A stretch of 64,000 nt of DNA from Datnioides undecimradiatus (GCA_008933995.1 WARS01000051.1:3562112-3626111); one strand, 5' to 3'; positions 20,134 through 34,477 are shown, counted from the stretch's first letter. Notes: generated from the sequence alone by a model not told the origin. Made by a program: numbers and translations.

Positions 20134-22330
20134 TTTGCCTCTCGAACCACTGCCTGAACCTAAGAGTGTGGTAGCTTTAGCTGGCAGACTACTGACCCAA
20201 ATTACTCATTGCACTTAAATTACACAACCCACAAATAAACTGATCTAATTCCTCAGAGGGGGTTGCATATTGTGTGGTGGGAATGGCTGGATAGGAAGTG
20301 GAAAGGGTAGTCCAGGAGGTGCTGGAGAACCATCTGATTCCTGAAGATTGTCCTCCATGTTGTCTGTAATGATTCTGTTGGGATCTTGTTTTGTTTTTCT
20401 GTTTTGTGTTTAAGATAAAATCCTGGTCTCTCTTCCACTATGCTGCCAGATAATTCTGTCACATGTGGCAGTGCCACCTTAGTTGTCTTTCTCTTGCAAG
20501 TTGCTGCCTCTGTTGTTTTGTTTTGACGTTTTCGTCTTCTTTGTGCAGAATCTCTAAGAGGGCCTCATTGCAGATCTCCTGTGTCTCTTGTGTTAGTTAA
20601 TATGCATGTCTGACAAATCCAAGAGCACCTAAGAACAGTCAGCCTGTTTCCAAGTCCAAGCCTTGTTTTTGTTATGCTTCTCTCTTGTTTACCTGAATGT
20701 ATTTTGTAACCTTTAATCTTGCACAGTAATTCATATTTGCAGGGCAGCTAGATGAATGATGATGTATAAAGAATGTAAAGTTGATATATGCTTTGTAACT
20801 TTTTGCTTATGTGAGAACTCAAAAATCAATAAACCATATTGGCAAAAAAATAAAATGTATTGTTTACTTGTCATTAGTTCAAGTCATTATCCATAAATAA
20901 TTTAAGACAATATTTACAAGTACACACACAAAGAGAGATGCCTATTTAAGACCTTGCTAACAGCAAAATGGGCAATAATTCATAATGTATTGAAACAACC
21001 AGCACAGAGACTGACAATGTTGGTAATTTATTTCAACAGTATAACATCACACATGTAACATTGTTCAAAACACGAGAATAAATAACATTCAACTTAACAA
21101 GAAATTATAAAATAAAATAAATACTAGTAGACTATCAGCATTGGAGATGATGTATACTTGCTTGATGTAAACTGGCTGTTGTGTCTCCCATCTGCTGTGT
21201 TCCATCATTCCTTGAGTTCTGGCAGGAGCAGTGGTACTTTATTCCCTGTCCTCAAAATGGCCTCCTTCTGTCTCTGTGGCTGTGGTTCCTTTTTGGCATT
21301 GTTCACTGTGGGACTTCAAAGCCTAATTCAGTTGCCTGCTTGCCTAGCTCCGGTTCTGATGTTCACTTGGGTGCTGCTTTCCAGCAGCATCCTCCACTGG
21401 GTCCCCCAACCCTGAAAGTCTCCACCTCTAAGTGGTCTAAAGTTGTGCTTTCAGTGTGAACAATGACACTCCTCTGATGCTCAAAGCCCCCAGGCCAGGT
21501 GGAGTATTTCTTGTTAAAAGAAAAAGGTTTAAGTTGCAACATCCTCTCGATACTTCCTGGTGACAATGACAAGGCACAACTTCTGAGTTTTTTTGTGTTA
21601 CTAATCATCAAATTAAAACTTGTTAAAACTAATGGTTTAGTCAATAATTAGCGTATACTAAAATGTCCAACTGTGACCTGTGTTCTATGTAAGTGTTTTA
21701 TGGAAAAATACTTTAAAAGTTGTCATTTTAATGCAGAGAGTATGTGTGTTCAAATTTAATCATTTAACATTTTCAGCAATCTTCATGTAAAGAACTGTAT
21801 CACCAGAAAAAAACAGGGAAAAAATATCTTTAAGCTCTAGACAAGTGATTGACATAGATTGACAAGAGTGGCACCTCATGAGGACTTCACAAGACATCAG
21901 TGGCTACAAACAGAGTTTAACATCCTACAGTCTGTATTTTTGTAGCAGTGTGCTTTTTAGATGTTTAAAAACACACATGGGCTACAAAAGAGCCACTTTG
22001 GTTAAGTCTGGTGAAGTCTTAATTTTTTATGATGTTTTTCATATACCTAAGTGTATCCTTTCCTTTAATTTTCTAGTTTTTATGACACTTTTATTCACTT
22101 AAAATGCACTCTGTCTTTGTTCCTTGTAGGACCTAAATGTCTCCTAAGACATAATTTTATAGTACATATTTAGTTTATATTTGATATGCAATAATAGGTA
22201 TTTCAGTATTGAGAGATATGTTATAATAAGTTCACAATTTAAGTAATTAAAATGTTTCATATTGTTTTAAGGCTTATATGTTTATCTTGTTGGTAACACG
22301 TTGATACATGCTGTTTGCACAGCTCTGAGG
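20134..22330. other. Intergenic, nothing firmly recognised
   Basis: An AATAAA occurs at 20828-20833. Overlapping frames of 85-93 codons lie at 21158-21644 on both strands in a GC-richer patch, with no motif I can assign. They may belong to an old transposon. Confidence 0.4.
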
Positions 22331-22370
22331 CTGCTACTGGATACCTGCATTTATTTTGGGATTAATAAAG

Positions 22371-22408
<38 letters not shown>
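22330..22408 (+). repeat. LINE 3' tail with (ATCT)n
   Basis: ttttgggattaataaagt followed by ATCT units at 22371-22408. This is the end of a common fish non-LTR retrotransposon whose tail is the tetranucleotide repeat. Confidence 0.65.
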
Positions 22409-22490
22409 CACTCCTCATTTGCAAAATACAGTAAAACGTTTAACGCAGCTGCTTCTTGGAATTCTCAGCACGTCACCTTGTAACCCTAAC

Positions 22491-22500
22491 GGGGGGGGGG

Positions 22501-22536
<36 letters not shown>
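22491..22536. repeat. G13 run and (GA)n
   Basis: Poly-G followed by about 17 GA units, a homopurine tract just upstream of the candidate promoter. Confidence 0.95.
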
Positions 22537-22540
<4 letters not shown>

Positions 22541-22589
22541 GTGGAGGGGGAGGTCTGCAGTGATGCTGAGCCGATCCAGTGACTCCAGT

Positions 22590-22791
22590 ATGCAAGCTTG
22601 ACGTAGAGAACTGGGAGAGGCGGGGCTTGTGGTTCGTGTCAATTCTCTAGTGGATCATCTACTGAGCCGTTCTGTCTGTCTTTCATTCATCACCGGAACT
22701 GTGCAGCTCGTGCATCAGTCGTGATACTGTCTCCCATCCTGTCTCCTCCGACCACCGACACCAAGGACACCACCGCCAGTCATCATACGCG
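22590..22791 (+). promoter_or_regulatory. Candidate promoter and first non-coding exon (possibly hisat)
   Basis: The block contains a CRE-like TGACGTAG at 22599-22606, a GC box GAGGCGGGGC at 22617-22626, many CpGs and no TATA box. A pyrimidine-rich transcript-like stretch ends at donor GCG|GTAAGA (22792). A second donor candidate, TCCG|GTAAGG, lies near 23210. The only downstream plus-strand gene is hisat, whose start codon follows an acceptor at 44353-44354, so a 21.6-kb first intron is possible. This is inference; no transcript evidence is available here. Confidence 0.45.
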
Positions 22792-22799
22792 GTAAGACC

Positions 22800-25100
22800 C
22801 GCAAAGCAGACGGCTCACTAGTGGCTTCGTTTTAGATAATGGACAGTTCGGTGTTGTCCGATTGCGTGTCTAAAGGCAAATTACCAGCCTTTAACATACC
22901 TATATTCGACGGTGTTTAGGAGGCCCGCCTGGTTCATTGTTGCATATCAGATTGTATAATATTGTTTGATTTTAATCTTCACTGGTATTATGTAATATGC
23001 TTAAATTGTGTTGTAGGCTTCTCAGCAATGGGGATAGTGACCTTGTTGGATTATTTACGCTCCTTTTCATCGTCTCAGCTCGGTTATAGCAAATGACGAC
23101 ACACACCACTGCTGAAGCTTACACACAGAGCAAAGTCGAAGAGCATCATTGAAAAGAGGCCGTTTTCCGCGTCGTTGCTACTTGAACACATTGCTAAACG
23201 TATAATGTCCGGTAAGGTCATTTTGCTCACATTCAGTTTAGCCTAGTTCATTCATCCTAGCGGCTTAGTTATTCTTACAATACAACATAATGGAAGATGA
23301 GCACATACATAAACTCAAGATATGTAAAAACGTAATATACAATAGAAGAAGTGTGTAAAGGCAAAAGGCATTTAAACTGTTTTTAAGAGGCTATAATATT
23401 TGTGGGCTTGCTTGTATATTGGTTAACATTTTTTGTTATTGAAATTTAGGAGAAAAATATCACTAATTCAACTTAATTCAATAGCAGAATGCAGTCTGCA
23501 GCAGTGACTTTAAATCCAGTCAGTCAAGCTTAAACCAAACCAGAACAACCCAGAGTTGAATAGGAACCTATTTTACCAATCAAACTATAGTGACAACTGA
23601 CTATGGTTAATTTAGGGAATGTACTATATGTACTATACTGTGTTATTAGATTAATCAGTTAGTTGATAGACAAAATGGAATAACTTAATATGGGAATACT
23701 TATTTAATTTAGTTTTGAATTGAATTTTGTTTTTGACTGTTCCCTCAAATTTTTACTAATGTTTTACTGAGATGTATTGGTCATCAAAATAATATTTTGT
23801 TACAGCCTAGACTAATATGCTGATTTTGGTTTCACAGATCATTGGGTTATTCATTTTATCCATATATTTTCAGAAAATAGTAAAAATTGCCTCACACATT
23901 TCCCCTTAAGCCCACGTTTATGTCTTCAACTTTTCTCCTACCAGCAGTCCAAAACACAAAGACATTGTATGATGTATAATTTATTTTCTGTTGAATTATC
24001 AACTAAGTGATTAGTCATGTCAGCTCTTAATAGAATTAATTGTAAAATACATTGCAATATTTATTGAATTCCTTCTATTCTGAGAGGTTGTGCATTTTGA
24101 TGTTAATTGTTTGTGTTGAAGAGGTTTCTTTAAGACTCTAGTTGTAATAAAAATGTTTTTGGGTGACAAAATAACATCTTATTATTGGTTGTGTGTAATA
24201 ATGAGCATACAGTCTGTAGCTATTTGGATTTTTTTCAGGGTTCTTGTTTTCCAGTCTAACTAGACAGCCAGACACACTGGGACTCAACCAGTCCAAAATA
24301 TCTCTGACCAGAATTGGTAGCTATAGTGTGGGCTCTTTCTGATTCTGCATAATATTGCAGGGTTATGAAATGATGGCTGTTTTGCGCAATTTATTGTTAA
24401 TTGTCCAAGTGATTATAACTTATTAAATGCTTCAAGCACAGTGCAAGCACAACATGTTTTGATACAGTCAATCATTTGATAAAATTGGGTCTGCCAATTT
24501 GGACCTATGGATGGCAGGTGAGGATGAGGTCTGCAGCCACCAGCAATGATACCTTGTCCTCAGGGTTGTTCTATTTAAACCATTCAGCTAAAGAAACCAG
24601 GGTTTAACTTGAGCCTCTTCTTCCCTAAACATGAGAACATGATCCAGAACCTCCCATATTGGTATAGGTTCTTATTCAGTTAGTTGGCACTTGGTAGGTA
24701 TTATAAAAGCTTCACTGCTTCTGCTACACTGCCTTTTTTAAGACAGTTGCTACATAAATTTGAATTGTGTCAGTACGTTTTTTTAGCATATCTGAAACCA
24801 GTTTGTGAGCTACCACTCTCTAAGGAGTGCATTGTCACCCTTAATTATACTTAATTAGACAACAAAACACAAACATCTTATGGCAGTTAAAGATAATACT
24901 CCAGTGTGTGGAATGTTTCTTTATTTAGAGGCTTTATATCAAACCAGTAAGACACTTGGGCCTAATTTGGTCTAGATTCTCTTGAAACATGATTCTGAAC
25001 CTCACAGAGTGGGATTAATGTCATATGTAACTGGGCTAACTATGTTGAACAGGTTTTAGCTTTTGAATGCTGTTCAATTTATATATCATCTAGTCCTGGC
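22800..25100. other. Non-coding (possible hisat intron 1, first part)
   Basis: AT-rich, no gene or clear transposon recognised. Confidence 0.5.
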
Positions 25101-25106
25101 CTATTA

Positions 25107-25693
25107 CACTGGGGAACACAATTTTTGTTGAGTTAGGTCTGACAGCTGTTTTTAACTAATTTTTGGGTGCGGAATCCAAAACTGATCTCAGTTTTTCTCT
25201 ATCACGTCAAGTTTTTGAACTATAGGATCCCCGTTTTCTTAAAACATATGAAAAATACTGTACTTAACAGATATGTGCTTGTTTTATAAAACTTTTCAAA
25301 TATTGACATACAGTGAAATATGAAAGAAACAGGCATGACTGCAATGTTTAACAGTATTATGTTTTTACAAAGGATATGGCTACTGTAATTATAATTGTGT
25401 GCAAGTAGTTAAGGTAAAAATTTACGTTTATAGCTCTTTCTGGAGTGTTCAACTTGAGGACTATCACGTTTGATGCTCCAACAATAGTCAGCCATCATAT
25501 GTACGCTACTACTACTACTACTACTACAGCTAATCAGTGGAATTTTGCTTATCTGGAGGGTAAGCTGTGGAGAAAAAACTTGACGTGCTAGAAAAAAACT
25601 GACTGCAATTTTGGAATCAGCATGCCAATTTTAGTTGTAATCAGCATAAAAATCTAACTCAACAGAAATTTTTTTTCAAATTATTCCCCAGTG
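25107..25693. mobile_element. Harbinger-like MITE, 587 bp
   Basis: The left end is cactggggaacacaattt and the right end, reversed, is cactggggaataatttg. The inverted repeat continues imperfectly for about 120 bases (gttgagttag and cacgtcaagtttttt occur in both arms). It is flanked by a TTA duplication at 25104-25106 and 25694-25696, the target type of PIF/Harbinger. The middle contains a short (CTA)n. No coding capacity. Confidence 0.75.
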
Positions 25694-25696
25694 TTA

Positions 25697-28600
25697 TGAG
25701 TGCAAAAAATGCTGGCTGGCCCCAATGGTGTTCAGGAAATCTCTATGGTACTTTTAAATGTTGCTTATCTAAAAAATATTTTGATGTGAAATAATGCAGA
25801 GGGATCTGTAAAGCATGTACATCATTTTGGACCAAAGTCATCTTTTTTCATCAATATATAGCATTACACATGGCTATAACATATTGTTATTCCACACTGA
25901 GATCATGCCACACTATAAACACAAGCTGTCACAGAGGGATGTCTCATAGGACAGCTTGAAGGCTGTCCTACTGCAGTATCATCGTATGAGTACTGGATTT
26001 TGTGAATTTTTGATGGCTTTAAATAAATGGAAAGTACTGCAGAAGTGGCAACAAACTGTTTCAAAATGGCTATGAAACCACCATTGTCTGCTGTATGACT
26101 AAAATCCTACATTATCACTAACACTTTGAAATCTGCTTAAAAATAAATCCCTTTGTATCTGCTTAAATCCATCAATGAACAGCCAGGAGTACTGTCGATA
26201 TGCAGTATGCAGCTGAACTGAGTCTTACAATGCAGTAAAAACACAGCTACTCATTACTGATAATAAATGGACAGTTAAAACTTGCTACAGTTAGTATGTG
26301 AACAATGTTGGCATTAATCTCAAAGGTATAGCTGAAATTGACAGAACTAGTTTTAGCAGCACCTCATCATTAAGTGCCAGATAAGTGCCAGATTTGACCA
26401 CCTACTAGTGGTAGATGTAATCAGGGACTCACTAGAGTCATTAGTATTCATTTACTACCATGACCATGAGAATTTATTTTGGTCTATCCATTAGTCGTGG
26501 ACAGACACCTCTTTTTACTCTCAGATCATACAAAAATCCACTCATTATTCAAAAGTGCAATACTCAACAATGTAGACATCTATGAAATTTTGGCCACTAT
26601 AAGAATGTGAGTAGATTAAGACAAGAAATGAACAGACATGGATCCTAGCTTTTTATGTCTCCTGTACCCTTAACACTTGTTCATTTGGATAATTTTTATA
26701 CTTGTAAAGCATGTATGATTTTTTTTCAAAATGGGCATGTCTGATCTTGATTGATAAGTGTAAAAATGCACGAGTTTGGACTCTAGGACAATTGGTTCAT
26801 TTAAGATTTAATGACAGCATTATATTGTTAATATGCAATGATGTGCCATTAATGCTCAGGTATTTTCTTGCATCACTGTGTTGTTTTAGTTTGTATGTAG
26901 GCTGGAACAATAATTGTGGTAGATATATTGTCTGTAGGTATAAAAGCAGCATCATGTGATCAGCAAACAAGCAGCATGCCACATCTGTCATAGGTTCCTT
27001 TAAGTACAATATCCTCCTTTTAGCTTCACTTTCCACCTAATCCTAAGCCTGCTTAATTAACCACTGTTAACTGTGCTAACATTTGCTAAAATAGCTGCCT
27101 GTTGTTGGAAATTATGTGAATGAGAGCATACAATTAATACAATACAATTAAAACAATGCTGTAAAATGGCTAAAAAGGTCTGCAGAGCTTAGAGGAACTG
27201 CAGAGTTGATGGTAATGGGTTTGTCACTGTGGGTTTGCCACCATGAGTGACTTCTTTCACATTGGTCATAATTATAATGTAGATATAAAACTACTGAAAG
27301 AAGAAAGAGTGTTGTTCAAAGCGGCGACCATCCACCTTGTTATCATCATCATTATTGCCATCATCATCATTACAAACACAGTGTTATGTTACATATTAGT
27401 AAATTAGTAATTAGTCACAGTTACCGGTTACAACTCATAATGGAATCATTTTATAAATAACTAATTAGTTACTGGGGAAAGAAATGTTTGTGTTACTGTG
27501 TCTGCTTCATTTCTCTAGCTATATTATTTTGGTGGTTTTTTTGCACTGTGTGATACATGACAGCTTTCAAATGTTATCTCTCATTGTACCTTTAATCAAT
27601 TAAGTAATTGGAGTTACTAACACTCCTGACCACCAAAGTACAGCAGGGACAGCAACCTGTAAAATATGCCTTTCTTGGTTAGACAGTAGGATTTAATACA
27701 AAACTCACATGATGCTGGATTTACATGTTAACCAAGCTGCATGATAGCTGAGCATGATAACTGACCACAAGGCCAATATTTTCAAGATAATATTAACAAA
27801 TAAGGAGCACAATAAAATTTCAGTAATTATAACAATGTTACAAAAGCAACAACAGTAGTGGAATTACAGTTGTTTTGTAAAGCCTTAATTTAAAAGTATA
27901 ACTCCCAGCACTGTAAATATGCCTCTTTCTTTTGTACGGTAACACACAAATGAAATATTTTCTGTTGTCATGCAAGCTCTTATAGCTGCTGAAGGGACAG
28001 AGAGTGAGAGAGAGAAGTTTGGATGTGATGTGATGTCGTTTGACAGTTTGGTATTTGGAATTGAAAGCATGGAGGCATTATTGTATTAATCATGGAAGGG
28101 AGAGAAAAAATAGGAAAGCACAACATGGACATCCTATTCTCTTCACTTTTGTCAACACATTTATTCACGCAATCCAATCTCTCTGTCTCTCTCTTCCCAT
28201 GTAAACAGGCACTGGATAAGAAAGGGATGTCTATGTAGACAGGGGGACAGGGATATTATGATGTACAAACTACTTTGGAAATTGTTTGTGTGTTGTCATG
28301 CAAGGGAAGTATGGTGTTAAAAGCTTGTTAATATGTTGGATTTTTCTGTGTTATCATGACAATTTGACTGATGCTTATATGTCTTTGCTGCAATGTCCAC
28401 CACATTTAATCATAAAAAAGGGGGTTGCCATTAGAGGTCAACTAAGTCATCAAAATTGAAATGTGCAGAACTTTGACTATTGGCTCAAATAATGGTCTGT
28501 AGCTGTGCAGCTACATTCGTTCTCACAAGGACATACATTTGCATCTGCATACAGGCTTTTTCTTGGTTGTGCTGCCTCTCTATAGCACACTCTCTCGCTT

Positions 28601-30530
28601 TCTTTCAAAACAGAATTCCTGTTGCTTTGTCTGCAGTCTTTCGGCACATGTTATGCAACCACACCACACTATTTAATAATAATAGCGAACTGTTATGGAG
28701 AAGATAACAAAAAGCCGTTCATCTCAGTTTACCATGAATCAAACAACAATGCAAATTTTTGTAAACTGACCTGTTGGGTAAAACAAAGCAGCCACTCCTC
28801 CATTAACAGAGTGATGATCATATGCATATGCATACACTTTTTTAAGAATCTAATGATGACTGAAGCTATGGTAAACTATGGGACGCTATAGTCAGTCAAG
28901 AAAATGTTCAGACTACAATACAGTGTATTTCATTTGGAACAAGCAACACAACCAGATTGACATAGTAACAGACACACTGTAACAGAGAGACAAAACTATA
29001 CCAAAAAAGTGACACTATGACTTGCAACAGCAACAAGCATGCTGTAATAGACAGAGAAAACAATTTTATTAGAGAAACAAGACAGAACTATCCACTAACT
29101 GATGGTTCTATCTTGTTGTTGTAGAAAGGCAGAATAGAAGCCTAGTCTACAGCTAGAACCTAGTGACTTAACAGCAGTCTTTGCAATACAAGAGTCTGCA
29201 GTCTCTGAGACAGGGCCTTAGGGAAGTAGTGGAGCCAAAACCATACCCTTTGGGTTTTCCAACATTAGTGGCATTAGTGGCACTGTGAATTGATCCCCAA
29301 GGGTCAGATTGTCAATTTGGATTTCTATTGCACTGCTCTGAGGTGTCTATAGGAGTAAATTCCGCACAAACAACTTCAACTGTGGAGTAAGTGTCACTTT
29401 AGTACTCTGTCATGGCAATGCTCAGGCTCTGAAGAAGATTTTTTTTTCTGGTAGCATAATCATTGCTCCTCCTTCTCCTGCTCACTGGTTTTGGTTCCCT
29501 GCAACTTTTTCCTCCCTAAAATGACCCTTCAAGGTGAAGGGTTGGCCTGTTTGCATAATGATGGAGGAGATCCAGTATGTTTGGACAATTTTTTATGTGC
29601 TTAAATAACAGAACTTCAAGTGTGGCAGAAGCACTGGAAGTGTGAATTAATTCTTGAAAAAAAAGTTCATCTGACCAATAGAACTGGGAGAGAACATTGA
29701 AACCAACCAACATCTGGCATTAAATACATCCCATCATTTGAAGTGGTGTATTACTATGTACATATTAAGTTACCTTGTGCAGTGTATTACTGCAGTGTAT
29801 TACTGCACAAGGAAGGGGATAGGGGCCAAATTTTGGTCAGTTTTGTTTTTTGCTCATTATAGGCATAGTAACAGAAATTTCTGAAAAGACCTTGTATCAT
29901 TGACCTGGGAGACCACTTTCTTGACTTGTGCATGCTTCCAGGTAAGCACATGATAACAGATGCTAGAGTGGCTAGGTTAGTGTGTATGCCATTCTTGAAG
30001 TGGATAACTATAATGCTCCATTTCTGACCAAGCAGTGATTCACTATGTAGGAACTCTTGCAGGCGACTAATGTTGTCATATAATTCATCTTCACTGATGG
30101 CCACATGGAGCATTTTTCCTGCAGGGTGACTGTTGTTTTCTGGATCTCTTCCCACTTAAGTTTCTCTTTTAAAAGGAAAAGAAAAAATGAGTTTTTTCTT
30201 TAAAGTAATGACTGAAAAAATCCTGCTAAACTGGTTAGCATGTACTTTTATGGTCTATTGTTGAATCTATTGATTATATGAATAAATAGAAGTATTAGTT
30301 TATAATGTATGCTTTGGAGTAAATACATTCCTAATGAGTTAAAGAGTTGAAAGCACCTCTGACATCTTGTAGAAATTCACCAGAGCCAGAATCAGCTGTC
30401 AAACGCCAAGAAATGCAAGAGTAACTGAACTTCATGAGGTTGAGACAAGTGCTAGAAAAGAAAGAGAAAAGTCTTTAACAAGGAGACTGGCAAATGTCAT
30501 CAGTGAACCCCCTCACCCCACCCCCACTCC
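25697..30530. other. Non-coding, no recognised gene
   Basis: Mostly unique-looking AT-rich sequence. Minus-strand frames at 29516-29713 and 29787-30155 (65 and 122 codons) have no motif I know. They flank a small palindromic duplication at 29762-29804. A 15-bp imperfect hairpin (two mismatches) lies at about 29076-29113. Confidence 0.45.
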
Positions 30531-30582
<52 letters not shown>

Positions 30583-30598
30583 GACACACAGACAGACA

Positions 30599-30646
<48 letters not shown>

Positions 30647-30699
30647 GACAGACAGACACACACACACAGACGGACACACACACACAGACACACACACAG
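30531..30699. repeat. (CA)n/(CAGA)n compound microsatellite, about 170 bp
   Basis: Long CA runs broken by GACAGACA units. The open frames on both strands here are repeat artefacts. Confidence 0.97.
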
Positions 30700-30915
30700 T
30701 GTGTGAGTTGCACCTATGGGACCTTTGACAGATTAATGACTGTGTAGGTGCTACAGTGCACATTTGAGGCCAGAGGAAAGTGATGTGAGAGACAGAAAAG
30801 GGGAGCGGTAGAGCAGGAAACAAGTAGGAGGAGGGGGGTGGTCAGGAGGCTGGAAGAAGGGGAGGGGGTTGGAGGTGTTAAAATTAGCCCAAGAATGAAT
30901 GTAGGAGCAAGATGG

Positions 30916-32480
30916 TACACTGTAAGACATTTAAAGCTGGTTCAACTTACAAATGAAAGTGCACCTGCTGCCTTGAAAATGCAAGTTAACTCAACTTGAG
31001 GATAATCTTTGTTTCAACTCAAAAGTTGAAGTTCATGAAGTTGATATGACTACAATGTTCTAGTACTCTCAACGTTGTTTTTAAGTTGTCCAAGTTGATT
31101 TAACTTTTAACCACTAGTTGTTTCAACTTTTTACTGTAAGTTAAAACAAAGAATTATTTTACATTATCAGTGCATGAAAACTTAATTTACCTAGTCCAAC
31201 TAACTCACATTTCTGCATTGTTATAACTCAGTTCAAAGTTAAAATAACTTCTCGACATTTATACAACTTGCAATTTCGAGTCAAGAGGATTTAACTTTAA
31301 AATTTGTTGCAAGTTAGATGTATAAGTTATCTTGACTGATAATTCCAAGTTTGCTTATTTTAGTAACAATCACTGAATTCTCGCAGCCTCTCAGTTCAGA
31401 AATATAACATTTATTTGAAAAATAATGTTATACAGCTTAAACATTAGGTTTTGATCTCAAACATGCCTTCACACTAGGCTCTGAGAATGTACAGAAATCA
31501 CAGCATAACTTAGTCACAATTTTTTACCTTCTTTCACATGTTCTTTCAAATGATTTTTAAGTTCAGCTTGAGTTTGAAATGTGCTCAAACAGTCCTCATA
31601 AATACAGACAAGTTGTAATTTAATGTTACATCCTCACTGATCCTATTTTTATCAGCTGGGACAACGGGAGGTCCTTAAGCTGGAGCCTGTGTTCCACAAT
31701 GGAATTTTTTGCGGATCGATTTCAGGATTTTCTGAATCAAGTCAATTGGGGTCAAGTCAATATTTTCACAATTTTTTTCATCCATCAAAAGCATGCCTGA
31801 TTAACCTTAAGTCAGTCCACCATGAGTCATGTACGAATTTTTTAAGCTAACATCAAGGCCAAGTATTTAGTCTTTCCAGGCTATTAATAAGCATGACGTC
31901 AGGTTAACGTACATAGTTAACTTTATTGAAGTTACAGCATCCAAACTTAAACCTAACATTTTAATATAACATTAATTTAAACTCACCTCCTTGTGCTGCT
32001 GCAGTTAACCTGTATTGCTCTGCCTTAATTGGAAGGCCTTTACACAGACACAGACTCCCTCTGCCAGTGGCAGTCCTTTCTCATTCACCTCAAGGTGACC
32101 CTATTTTATTAGGAATTCAAATATGTGACTTGTCTTCAGGATATAACAATAATTATGTCCATGCTTCAACCATACCATCACTTTAAAGGGGAATTTATTT
32201 CAAATTCAAATATGGCCATACTTTTTTTTCCCCCAAAACCCCTTCTCCTGCCGTTTTTATTGTTTCTCTTTTTTCTACAGATAATTTACAAAGGCAAGTT
32301 AAGTCAACTTGGACAGAGCTTACAAAAATTTGGAATAGTCAAGACAATGAATTAATATAGGTTTAACTTTCAAAAACTAGAACAGCCGAGTTCAAAATCC
32401 AAAACTTGTCAGAGCTCTTTGAGTTAAAGAGAAACAGTAAGTGAACATAACTAAATGGGGCTGCAATGTTTTACAGTGTA
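30916..32480. mobile_element. Non-autonomous inverted-repeat element, about 1.56 kb
   Basis: The ends read tacactgtaagacatt and, reversed from the right, tacactgtaaaacatt. The body is dense in short motifs such as caacttgag, aagttaactcaactt and gttaaaa on both strands. This resembles a recurrent teleost element whose ends begin ACACTGTAA. No transposase is visible and no clear target duplication was found (agatg occurs on both sides but not at equal distance). Superfamily not assigned. Confidence 0.6.
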
Positions 32481-34477
32481 GATGAGGAGGAGGGTTTGGA
32501 CCAAAATAGAAAGAGAGAGGGGCGAGGTGAAGGGTCAAGGGAAGGCTAGAAGGAGGAGGGACTGGAGTAGTCTAGAAGGACACCAGAAACAGGTGGAAGA
32601 AAATGTTGACTGAGCAGTTTTACTGTTTGTAGATATGCCCAACTCCCGAAGAATTACTGCAAAGTCAAATAAGGTTTAGTGCATGCGTGCACACACAAAG
32701 GGATGCATTGCTTCACTCATTCTGCATCCCTAAAACTGGACAGAGCAGACACAAAAATTCCCTCATTTCTGCTGTCACTTTCCCTTCCTCTGTTTCATTA
32801 TATTTATTACACTCGCAGCTGTCTGTGGGTGTAATGACACAAACATAATCTCTCCACCCATCCCCCACACCATCCTCTCCTCTCTGTGACCCTCATTCAT
32901 TTAACAGCAAGATCACTGTGGACATCAGCATTCACTGCATATATATGCATACAAGAAGCCTGTTGTTACCAAAACCTGGTTTACAGAGCTGCATTTACTT
33001 AGCATGCCCCTAAATTATTTTTTGATGGAATTTTCAATTGGTACTTGTGCATGATGATAACCCAGGACAAATTACAGCAGTGTGACAGGATGAAAAGAAT
33101 CAATCACTGCTTGCAGCTGTGCATCATTGTATCCAAACTAATTTGCTTCCAAATCTGACACTGAAACTAATTACATTAAGTGCAAGGTTAGTGGTATTTT
33201 TTATTTCCATTGTCAGCAAACCTAATGTGCAGATCCAAAGGGGTACAGGGGATAATACTACTAAGTATTGTGTGTGTATATAGTGAGAAAGTTTTCATAA
33301 TAAATGGGCAAATATCAAGTGTCTTGATCTTTTTGTGAAACACTACAAGAAAAAAAAGTGCACTTTTAAAATATCAAATTAATTAACACTTTCACATTTT
33401 GATAAACTGGTCAAGCTCTATTCAGGACGATTCGTAATGCTTCACAGTTGTGAAGATTTGCATGTTCAGTGGGAACAGATTGGCTTGTGGAGACCCAGAG
33501 ACAAGTGAACAAGTTTGTTTCCACTTCACAATGCATTAAACACTGGAGGTAAAAGTGACCCTATACTTGCAGCGAAAGCTACTTGCCCAGTACATATGCC
33601 TAAAATATGTTTCTACTTTCTATATTTCAGCCTTTTCTTGATATATCCATTTTCTGGTTAAGCTGGACCACCCACCAATTACAACATCTTAATGCTGCAA
33701 GCTGTGGTGGGTTTGATGTTTATGTATCAGCTGAAATTGTAAAAACTTAAGAGTCATTTTTTGGTTGTTTGTATGTTCCGGCCATTAACATTTATTTTTA
33801 GATTTTAGTTCTTTTTTAATATATATAAATGACAACAAGGTTTTCAGGCACCAGTGGTGTCATCTGACCTGAAGATTTGACTTTTGCAACAATGTCATTA
33901 TGTAAATTCAACTATAAAGTATTAGACAACATCACAGGGGCTAAGAGATTACAGGTAAAAAAGACTAAAACAGTATTTAGACCCTATCTGAAAAATCTGC
34001 CCAAACCTGCTCAGTAATCTGATGATGTATATTCTCAAAATCAGAAAATTCCACTCACAAATGTTCTAATATTTGGAACTCCCAAAATCCTAATAGACAA
34101 AAAGTAGCTGACTGCCTAATTAACTATTTAGCCTGATGCTTGCTATGTACCTTTTATATTTTTTCTTTTAAAGGAGAACACAGGGTATGGGATGTGCATT
34201 GTAGATCTTTATGCTGTAAGCATACAATTTCACATGGACTTGAGAGAATGAGAGAAATGAAGATTAGTATGTAAATATGCTTACTTCGTTACCAACTTTA
34301 TTGTTCTGGCAACCCTGAGGAATACTAAAAGGAGTCAACTGAAGCACCTGGTAAGCCTATACTACTCTATTCTGAATTATGCATACTGCCTCAGATAATT
34401 ATTCATGACCAATGCTACATTGTACAGGTGGCAGTTGCAGACCATTAAGCACATTTTTAGTTGTTCAGTGAGTGCAC

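Noticed and set aside
29076-29113. Possible microRNA hairpin
   Set aside because: The stem is only about 15-17 bp with two mismatches and an 8-base loop, too short for a precursor microRNA.
30475-30823. Several Val/Cys- or His/Thr-rich open frames on both strands
   Set aside because: They are translations of the CA/GT microsatellite and have no stop codons only because of the repeat.
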